Assembly: GCA_964571215.1 (NCBI GenBank)
Contig: CAZMZZ010000027.1
Coordinates: 1 to 19,551 of the forward strand
Direction of reading: 5' to 3'
Source of the DNA: CAJWPI01 sp964571215
GTDB taxonomy: Bacteria; Pseudomonadota; Gammaproteobacteria; Magnimaribacterales; Magnimaribacteraceae
Length of the DNA stretch: 19,551 bases
The notes under the pieces were generated by a model that was not told where the DNA came from, did no database searches, and saw only the letters and a list, made by a program, of their open reading frames with translations. Positions 14,504 to 19,551 of this stretch are shown here, in pieces. Made by a program: the position numbers and the translations under genes. Position 1 is the stretch's first letter, and each line of letters starts with the position of its first letter.

Positions 14504-16300
14504 TTATCTCCTAAAAGTATATTTGATATTGAACCATAAAGACCTATCTTGATTTTGATAATAACCACTCATTCCACTAGCTGTAAAATATTCTTTATTA
14601 AAAATATTTTCTATTTTGCAATTTAAAAGAACATTATTAGAAACTTTTCTAGATAAGGCTATATTTACCAAAAAATATCCAGACAAAGTTTTTTTAGAAA
14701 AATCTTTTCTTTTGCCAAAAGCAGAAAAATTAAAATTTACCGTATTTCCCTTAAAAGTTTTGTAAAGATTCATTCCAAGAGATTTTTTTGATCTTCTAAG
14801 AAGTAGGTTGCCTTGGCCATCTATTGGTTCTTGTAATCTTAAAATAACCCTTCCATTTATAATTTTATTTTCCCATCTAAATCTTAATTCAGCACCCTTA
14901 GTTAAGCTTTTATCAATATTTCTTAAGAAGTTTTGATCATAATCAAAATTTATTAGATTAGAAGTTTTATTTTTAAAAACCACGGAACTAAATGAGCTGT
15001 ATTTTAAGTTGTGTTTAAGAATTATTTCATGGCTTTTAGATGTTTCAGGGATAAGAAGTTTATTTGCTCCATATCCATATAATTCTGAGCTGTTAGGTGA
15101 TCTAAAGGCTGTACCAGAACTCAGAATAATAGAATGATTATTATTGATTAATCTGATTAAGCTGATATTCCAAGCCTTTTGATTCCCAAATACTTTATGG
15201 TTTATATTTCTAAAAGAAATATTGGCACCTTTTTTCTTTCTCCAAAGTTTTGCCTCTCCTAGAAACGATTCCGTTTTAACATTCTTATCAAATTTTGTTC
15301 CAAAACTTGAATAGTCTATTTCTTCGTCTTCTAAGGAATATCCTACAGCAAGCGAGTTTTTGTGGTAGAAAGTTTTGTTGATAATTAATTCTAAATTAAT
15401 CCTCTTTGTTCTAGTTAGATCTATATCATTTATGAAGTTTTCTTGTTCTTGTAGGATTAAATCCTCAAATGCATTTATTCTTATTAAAAACTTATAATCC
15501 TTATTGTTATTAAACAACACGCTTAAAGCATGAGCTTCATTGTTGTAATATTGGGACAGAGGGGCTAGATCAAACCCTAAATATTGAGTTCTTCCTTTGG
15601 AGGACCAGGAAGAAAATAGAACATTAGATCTTTGTCGTTGTTGGCTTATAGAAGCTACAAGGGTCTTGTTCTCAAAACCTCTTCTTAAGGTGGAGGTTTT
15701 AAAAATAGGAAAACCATCTGTACTTGTATCTGAAAAAATAACATTTAACTTTACTTTTTCTTTATTCGAATAGAAAGAAGCACTTTTTTTTCTAAATCTA
15801 TTTTTTCCAAAATGTATTCTAACCTTAGATTTACCCTCTTGGTCTTGAGGTATTGTTGAAATATTTACAATTCCACCAATTGCCTCTGAACCATGAATAG
15901 AGGAAAAAGCTCCTGATCCGATCTCTAGTTTTGATATTACATCAGCATCTAAACTATAAATTGATGCCCCGCCTGCTGAAGAGGGATTTATTTTTACTCC
16001 ATTTATTTGAAAGATAGTATGGTTACTATTTGTTCCTCTTAAAAAAACAGAACTTACCTGTCCAAGCCCTCCATAACTACTTGTATCTATTGCCAGGGAA
16101 TCACTTAGTATACTTAATAAATCTTTTGCTGATTGTCTTTCTAATTCTTTAGCATCAACTATATCGATTGTTGAAGAAATTATATTTTTAGATTTATGGA
16201 TTTTGGAAGCTATAGAAACCACTTCTTCCATAGAATCTTCTTCTGCTTTTAAGAAAAATGAGATTAAACAAAAAAGTAAAATTATTAATCTTTTTATCAT
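14504..16300 (-). CDS. TonB-dependent receptor, BtuB-like, probable cobalamin transporter
   Basis: A 598-residue outer-membrane receptor. It has a signal peptide (1-19, cut near KA-EE), a Ton-box-like stretch EEVVSIASK at 25-33, a plug domain at about 40-150 (FLRGTNSNHT, INGVKINP, IEIGSG-like, IHGSEAIGGIVNI) and a 22-strand-type barrel to the C-terminus. Corrinoid as substrate is inferred from the B12 riboswitch in its leader and the adenosyltransferase directly downstream. Length is close to E. coli BtuB. The barrel end reads KYTF then Arg-Arg, whereas outer-membrane proteins normally stop at the final aromatic residue. The extra codons AGG AGA form the SD of the next gene. The ATG at 16298-16300 has an SD (AAGGGTGA) lying in a small hairpin. 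The inner-membrane BtuCDF transporter is not in this window. Confidence 0.92.
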   Translation of the reverse strand: MIKRLIILLFCLISFFLKAEEDSMEEVVSIASKIHKSKNIISSTIDIVDAKELERQSAKDLLSILSDSLAIDTSSYGGLGQVSSVFLRGTNSNHTIFQINGVKINPSSAGGASIYSLDADVISKLEIGSGAFSSIHGSEAIGGIVNISTIPQDQEGKSKVRIHFGKNRFRKKSASFYSNKEKVKLNVIFSDTSTDGFPIFKTSTLRRGFENKTLVASISQQRQRSNVLFSSWSSKGRTQYLGFDLAPLSQYYNNEAHALSVLFNNNKDYKFLIRINAFEDLILQEQENFINDIDLTRTKRINLELIINKTFYHKNSLAVGYSLEDEEIDYSSFGTKFDKNVKTESFLGEAKLWRKKKGANISFRNINHKVFGNQKAWNISLIRLINNNHSIILSSGTAFRSPNSSELYGYGANKLLIPETSKSHEIILKHNLKYSSFSSVVFKNKTSNLINFDYDQNFLRNIDKSLTKGAELRFRWENKIINGRVILRLQEPIDGQGNLLLRRSKKSLGMNLYKTFKGNTVNFNFSAFGKRKDFSKKTLSGYFLVNIALSRKVSNNVLLNCKIENIFNKEYFTASGMSGYYQNQDRSLWFNIKYTFRR

Positions 16301-16302
16301 CT

Positions 16303-16317
16303 GTCACCCTTCGTAAC
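16303..16317 (-). promoter_or_regulatory. SD-presenting hairpin of the riboswitch expression platform
   Basis: On the minus strand, GTTAC and GTGAC can pair (5 bp, one G-U) around the loop GAAGG, which is the core of the ribosome binding site, two bases before the receptor ATG. In translational B12 riboswitches an SD-containing hairpin loop can be captured by a loop of the aptamer (L5-L13 kissing). This element is placed correctly for that role. I did not find an unambiguous complementary loop, so the mechanism is inferred. Confidence 0.5.
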
Positions 16318-16332
16318 TAATTGAATAAATTA

Positions 16333-16485
16333 TGGCCGGTATCCGGGCTTAAGAAGTATTTAAAAGATATATTTAGCGCCTTCCCGCCTTCAAGCAGTGG
16401 CTTTTGCTAGTATCACTTCTATTACCGTTGCGAGGGCAGCACTGGATTATGAGTAATCACCAGTTTCCCGTTTAACCTATAATTT
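16333..16485 (-). promoter_or_regulatory. Cobalamin (B12) riboswitch
   Basis: The leader of the TonB receptor carries the conserved cobalamin aptamer blocks in order on the minus strand. These are GGGAAACTGG ... CCAGTGC (an obvious stem, about 16442-16473), GCCCTCGCAACGGTAA (16422-16437), AGCCACTG (16395-16402), GAAGGCGGGAAGGCG, and the B12 box AAGCCCGGATACCGGCC (16334-16350). One base differs from the usual GCCCCCGCAACGG. The aptamer ends about 20 bases before the SD with no terminator-like hairpin and T run, so it most likely represses translation of the receptor (and, by coupling, of the adenosyltransferase) when B12 is plentiful. I saw no convincing promoter upstream of it. The 277-base gap between receptor and yajQ is otherwise AT-rich promoter space. 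Confidence 0.96.
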
Positions 16486-16577
16486 TAGACACCATATTTA
16501 TATCTTAAAGCAAAAAACTTTCTTTTTATGAAAATTTCTGGATCAATAATGGTTTAATAAAAAACTAGAGAGAAAAT

Positions 16578-17060
16578 ATGCCTTCATTTGATATTAAATC
16601 TGCATTAAACCTTCATGAGGTCACTAATGGAGTGGACCAAGCTAATAGAGTTATCCAGAATAGATTTGACTTTAAAGGAACTGGAGCGAATATTTCTTTA
16701 AACGAAGGATCAATTACTTTGAATTCTAAAGAAGAATTTCAACTCCATCAGATGTTACAAATTTTAAGAGAATCTCTGGCGAAAAGAGGTGTTGATTTAA
16801 AAGCTCTAAAAACTCAAACAGTAGAAGGTTCTTCCGGAAATGTTAGACAGAACATATTATTAATTGAAGGAATTGATCAGGAGAATAGCAAGAAAATTTC
16901 TCAATTAATAAAATCTTTAAAAATTAAATTACAGACATCTGTTCAAGGTGAAATTATAAGAGTCTCAGGTAAGAAAAGAGATGATTTACAAAATGCAATG
17001 AACTTGCTTAAAGAGTCGGATATAAATATACCTCTGCAGTTTGAGAATCTAAGAGATTAA
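16578..17060 (+). CDS. yajQ: YajQ family nucleotide-binding protein
   Basis: A 160-residue cytoplasmic protein of the UPF0234/YajQ family, with two ferredoxin-like half-domains (about 1-95 and 96-160). The N-terminus PSFDIKSALNLHEVTNGVDQAN and the segment NRFDFKGTGANI are diagnostic. The centre matches E. coli-like YajQ, and the C-terminus (LQFENLRD) ends as in the family. Members bind nucleotides or RNA; in Xanthomonas a homologue binds cyclic di-GMP and acts with a LysR-type regulator, but nothing in the sequence shows which ligand applies here. The ATG has an SD (AGAGAG) six bases upstream. It heads a plus-strand run with ampG starting 3 bases after its stop, and it diverges from the riboswitch-controlled operon. 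Confidence 0.96.
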   Translation: MPSFDIKSALNLHEVTNGVDQANRVIQNRFDFKGTGANISLNEGSITLNSKEEFQLHQMLQILRESLAKRGVDLKALKTQTVEGSSGNVRQNILLIEGIDQENSKKISQLIKSLKIKLQTSVQGEIIRVSGKKRDDLQNAMNLLKESDINIPLQFENLRD

Positions 17061-17063
17061 AAA

Positions 17064-18374
17064 ATGAATTCTTGGGTTATCTCACTTAAAGCTTATTTAA
17101 AACCAAACTTATTAATAATCCTTCCTTTAGGGTTGTTAGCTGGCATTCCTTACGGCATGATAGTAGATCCTCTAAATTATTGGCTTTCGAAATCAGGAGT
17201 AGATAGAGCTGCTATAGGGTTACTGTCTTTAGTTTTTTTAACTTATTCTATAAAGGCTTTGTGGGCACCGCTCGTAGATAGATTAAGAATACCTTTACTA
17301 AAGCATCTAGGGCAAAGGAAGAGTTGGCTCTTAGTCTCTCAGGTTTTCGCTTTTTTATTTTTGATATCAATAGGGTTCAATGACCCCAAAAATAATCTAA
17401 GCTTATTGGTGTTTTGTGTTTTTGCTTTAGCTTTCTTCTCTGCAACACAGGACATATGTCTAGATGCTCTAAGGATTGAGTTAGTAGAGAAGGAAGAATT
17501 AGGCCAATCTGCAGCAATTTATCAATTAGGTTGGAGAGTTGGAGGGGTTTATATATCTCAAGTTTTAGGTCTGATATTAGGTGGGCTGATAGGATACAAC
17601 TTAGCTTACGTTACTGTGGCTTTTATTTTTTTAGGTCTTTCGATCTTTGTATTTTTGAAAATGAAAGAACCTGATAGACAGGTAAGGCCTTATTTATCAA
17701 TCTATTCTGAACCAAAAAAGTGGTTAAAAGACTCTTTTATTGACCCTTTTGTTGACTTAAAAGAGAGGTATAGCACTGGTTTGAGCCTTCTTCTCCTTCT
17801 TCTTTTCTTTTACCGGTTAAGTGATATGTATTTGGCTCCGATGGCAATGCCTTTTTATAGAGAAATAGGTTTTACAGAAACAGAAATTGCTTTAGTTACA
17901 AATGCCTTTGGATCTCTCGTTACAATAGCTGGAGTTTTTATTGGAGGTTTGTTGGTACATCGTTGGGGACTAGAGGTTAACATATTCTATGGAGCTATTC
18001 TTACTTGTTTAACAAACTTACCTTTTATTTATTTAAACTACCTAGGCAATGACCTTAATCCTTCAAATGATTTACCTTTTTTATGGGTAACTATAGGTTT
18101 AGATAATTTAAATCAAGGATATATAGGTACTGTTGCAATAACATTTATTTCAAGAATAGTTTCCCAAAGTTATACAGCTACGCAATATGCAATTTTATTT
18201 TTGTTAGGAACAGTTCCTTCAAGGTTTATAGGTAGTTCCTCGGGGTTTTTAGTAAATGATTTTGGATATCATTATTTCTTCTTAATTGCAGCAAGCTTAG
18301 GCATACCAGCTATTATCATTTCTTATATTGTATTGAAGAAAAAATTGCTTTCTTCAATAGACAAGGAAGCGTAA
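17064..18374 (+). CDS. ampG: AmpG-type muropeptide permease (MFS)
   Basis: A 436-residue inner-membrane transporter of the major facilitator superfamily with about 12 hydrophobic segments. AmpG imports GlcNAc-anhydroMurNAc peptides released by lytic transglycosylases. Family features include LLAGIPYGMIVDPLNYWL at 23-40 (AmpG LxxG(I/L)P), the early-loop WAPLVDRLRIPLL at 67-79, the cytoplasmic LGQRKSW at 82-88, and SATQDICLDALRIEL around 126-140. The family normally shows ATQDIxxDAxR at this last position. No extra C-terminal domain is present. It is tightly packed after yajQ (3-base gap, ATG without strong SD) and 9 bases before a VanZ-like gene. Together with AmpD at 13412-13957 it supplies two steps of peptidoglycan recycling; NagZ and AmpR are not seen here. 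Confidence 0.9.
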   Translation: MNSWVISLKAYLKPNLLIILPLGLLAGIPYGMIVDPLNYWLSKSGVDRAAIGLLSLVFLTYSIKALWAPLVDRLRIPLLKHLGQRKSWLLVSQVFAFLFLISIGFNDPKNNLSLLVFCVFALAFFSATQDICLDALRIELVEKEELGQSAAIYQLGWRVGGVYISQVLGLILGGLIGYNLAYVTVAFIFLGLSIFVFLKMKEPDRQVRPYLSIYSEPKKWLKDSFIDPFVDLKERYSTGLSLLLLLLFFYRLSDMYLAPMAMPFYREIGFTETEIALVTNAFGSLVTIAGVFIGGLLVHRWGLEVNIFYGAILTCLTNLPFIYLNYLGNDLNPSNDLPFLWVTIGLDNLNQGYIGTVAITFISRIVSQSYTATQYAILFLLGTVPSRFIGSSSGFLVNDFGYHYFFLIAASLGIPAIIISYIVLKKKLLSSIDKEA

Positions 18375-18383
18375 TAATTACTT

Positions 18384-18728
18384 ATGCTTGTTATCAATAA
18401 ACTTATCTTCTTTCTGTATGTAGCAATATTAACAACATTTGCTCTCATTCCGTCTAACCAGTCAATCTCCACGTTTCCACATTTTGATAAATTTATTCAC
18501 TTTTTGCTTTTTCTTCTACTTTTTTTCTTTTATGACAGGTCTTCAAATAATTCTGTTACTTTTATCAATCTTCTCTTCTTTTTTTGTTATGGTTTACTTT
18601 TAGAAATTTTACAAGGATTTACAATGACGAGGTCTACTGAGATGCTGGATACTCTAGCAAACGGATTAGGTTTACTTGTTTATTTTCTTTTTGCCCCAAA
18701 GTTAGAAAAAAACATTAATAAAAAATGA
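18384..18728 (+). CDS. VanZ-like small membrane protein
   Basis: A 114-residue protein with about four membrane segments (5-22, 38-50, 58-77 and 90-104). It shows the VanZ-family pattern DKFIHFLLFLLLFF at 35-48, LLLEILQGF at 71-79, and an E-x-x-D-x-x-A-N motif at 86-93 (EMLDTLAN). VanZ raises teicoplanin resistance in enterococci by an unclear route. Chromosomal homologues like this are common in Gram-negative bacteria with no known role, so a resistance function should not be assumed. Its TGA overlaps the fxsA start (ATGA), implying coupled translation. The start ATG lies 9 bases after ampG and has a weak upstream SD. Confidence 0.8.
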   Translation: MLVINKLIFFLYVAILTTFALIPSNQSISTFPHFDKFIHFLLFLLLFFFYDRSSNNSVTFINLLFFFCYGLLLEILQGFTMTRSTEMLDTLANGLGLLVYFLFAPKLEKNINKK

Positions 18729-19147
18729 AATATATTTTACCAAGCATTTTAGTAATACCCATTTTAGAAATTTTTGTTTTGATAGAGGTGGGCAGTTTTA
18801 TTGGATCTATAAACACTCTGTTCCTTATAATTTTAACAGCTCTTCTTGGTTTAATACTGTTAAGGCAACAGGGATTACAAACTCTTACTAGGGCAAAAGC
18901 AAAATTGGAGAAAGCACAATTACCCTCTGAAGAAATTATTACTGGCTTTTTTTTAGCTCTTGGAGGAATTTTGTTATTAATTCCTGGTTTTGTAACTGAT
19001 TTGTTAGGAACTTTTTGCTTATTACCCTTTACAAGAACATTTCTCTTTAATATTTTAAATCTAACTTTCTTTGAAATGCCTAGCACTACAACAGATAAGA
19101 GGACCAATAAGGGTTATATAGAAGGTGAATTTAAAGAGGAAAAATAA
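18725..19147 (+). CDS. fxsA: FxsA family membrane protein
   Basis: A 140-residue inner-membrane protein of the FxsA family. E. coli FxsA relieves F-plasmid exclusion of phage T7 and is encoded just upstream of groES, the same order as here. Hydrophobic spans lie at about 4-22, 27-46 and 73-97. The motifs PILEIFVLIEVGSFIG at 12-27, GLILLRQQG at 42-50 and LLIPGFVTDLLG at 83-94 are characteristic. The normal cellular role is unknown. The gene starts by a 4-base ATGA overlap with the VanZ-like gene, so it belongs to the yajQ-ampG-vanZ-like run. The C-terminal tail after residue 115 is soluble and charged. Confidence 0.95.
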   Translation: MKYILPSILVIPILEIFVLIEVGSFIGSINTLFLIILTALLGLILLRQQGLQTLTRAKAKLEKAQLPSEEIITGFFLALGGILLLIPGFVTDLLGTFCLLPFTRTFLFNILNLTFFEMPSTTTDKRTNKGYIEGEFKEEK

Positions 19148-19165
19148 AAAAAATTTTATCAAAAC

Positions 19166-19192
19166 CTTGAATATTCATTTACAACCCCAACA
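19166..19192 (+). promoter_or_regulatory. Sigma-32 (heat-shock) promoter of groE
   Basis: CTTGAAT (19166-19172) followed after 12 bases by CCCCAACA (19185-19192) matches the sigma-32 pattern CTTGAAA ... CCCCATNT with slightly short spacing. It lies 18 bases after the fxsA stop and about 120 bases before groES, as expected for gammaproteobacterial groE control. I found no CIRCE inverted repeat, so HrcA control is not indicated. Confidence 0.72.
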
Positions 19193-19230
19193 TATAAAGT
19201 TGTTAGTGTACATTTTTAAGCAATTTGACG

Positions 19231-19258
19231 TTGACGTCTTAGAATTCTTGATTAAAAT
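19231..19258 (+). promoter_or_regulatory. Sigma-70 promoter of groE
   Basis: TTGACG (19231-19236) and TAAAAT (19253-19258) are both five-of-six matches, spaced 16 bases apart. They lie downstream of the sigma-32-like site and about 55 bases before the groES ATG. TTGACG is doubled (also 19225-19230), giving an alternative -35 with 22-base spacing that is too long to be used. Basal, non-heat-shock transcription is the likely role. Confidence 0.6.
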
Positions 19259-19313
19259 TATGCACCGTTTTTTTAAGTATGTAAGTTTATTAAAATAATT
19301 TGGAGATAAACAC

Positions 19314-19551
19314 ATGAAATTGAGACCTTTAGGAGACCGAGTCATTGTGAGACGCAATGATGAGGAAGAAACAACAGAGGGCGGCATAGTAATTCCAGGC
19401 TCTGCTGCAGAAAAGCCTTCTCAGGGAGAGGTTCTGGCTGTTGGCCCAGGAAAAACTCTTGATAATGGAGAGATACAAGCTCCTTCAGTAAAAAAAGGAG
19501 ATGTAGTTGTCTTTGGGCAGTATGCTGGAAGCAATACAGTCAAAGTAGATG
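19314..19551 (+). CDS. groES: Co-chaperonin GroES (5' part, cut by window end)
   Basis: The first 79 codons of GroES, the 10-kDa heptameric lid of the GroEL chaperonin; about 95 are expected, so the C-terminal portion lies beyond the window. Residues MKLRPLGDRVIVRR open the protein. GGIVIPGSAAEKPSQGEV includes the mobile loop (normally GGIVL) that contacts GroEL, followed by AVGPGK and KKGDVVVFGQYAG. The ATG has a good SD (GGAGA, 19302-19306). groEL is expected directly downstream. Expression is probably driven by the sigma-32-like and sigma-70-like promoters in the 166-base gap upstream. Confidence 0.97.
   Translation, partial: MKLRPLGDRVIVRRNDEEETTEGGIVIPGSAAEKPSQGEVLAVGPGKTLDNGEIQAPSVKKGDVVVFGQYAGSNTVKVD

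Noticed and set aside
18384..18728. Glycopeptide resistance gene
   Set aside because: VanZ-like proteins are widespread in Gram-negative chromosomes and no vanHAX or other resistance genes are nearby; resistance is not supported.
19225..19238. Doubled TTGACG and GACGTTGACGTC near-palindrome as a regulator operator
   Set aside because: It coincides with the -35 region and is short; nothing beyond promoter function can be supported.
19148..19313. CIRCE element (HrcA operator) at groE
   Set aside because: No TTAGCACTC/GAGTGCTAA inverted repeat or close variant in the gap; sigma-32-like boxes explain control better.
1..19551. Mobile element, prophage, toxin-antitoxin pair or CRISPR array
   Set aside because: No transposase, integrase, terminal inverted repeats, direct-repeat arrays or defence-type genes are seen; nearly every frame is a conserved housekeeping or lipid gene.

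Overview
The window is a gene-dense, AT-rich (roughly one third G+C by eye) bacterial chromosome segment. Gene order and protein types point to a free-living marine gammaproteobacterium, plausibly of the SAR86 type. The evidence is short intergenic gaps, a murJ-ribF-ileS-lspA-ispH block, yajQ, AmpG and AmpD, fxsA directly upstream of groES, and an E. coli-like sigma-32 promoter at groE. The lineage is inferred from gene content and was not tested by phylogeny. I see no mobile element, tRNA, rRNA or CRISPR array, and no gap over 300 bases without a gene.

Layout: the left edge (to 353) is the 3' end of a left-handed beta-helix acyltransferase. It is followed by an unrecognised secreted protein built from two copies of a 115-residue unit (444-1205) and a rho-independent terminator. 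On the minus strand lie two adjacent acyl-CoA synthetases (1230-4430); the downstream one resembles the actinobacterial sterol side-chain ligase FadD19. Divergent from them, a plus-strand run starts with a fatty acid desaturase and msrB. It continues with almost no gaps through murJ, ribF, ileS, lspA and ispH (4530-12594), so it may be one long transcription unit.

A second plus-strand pair encodes a secreted six-EF-hand protein and the anhydromuropeptide amidase AmpD (12672-13957). It converges on a minus-strand cobalamin operon. That operon has a clear B12 riboswitch (about 16333-16485), a BtuB-like TonB-dependent receptor and a PduO-type cob(I)alamin adenosyltransferase. The Shine-Dalgarno of the adenosyltransferase is written into the last two codons of the receptor. 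Divergent from the riboswitch, yajQ-ampG-vanZ-like-fxsA run to 19147. A control region with a sigma-32-like and a sigma-70-like promoter then leads into groES, which is cut by the window end.

Themes: cell-envelope synthesis and recycling (MurJ, LspA, AmpD, AmpG), cofactor handling (RibF, IspH, B12 uptake and adenosylation), lipid metabolism (two ligases, one desaturase) and protein quality control (MsrB, GroES). Nothing here amounts to an obviously new defence or mobile system. The least explained items are the duplicated secreted protein, the six-EF-hand protein, and the SD-in-hairpin and SD-in-C-terminus arrangements of the B12 operon.
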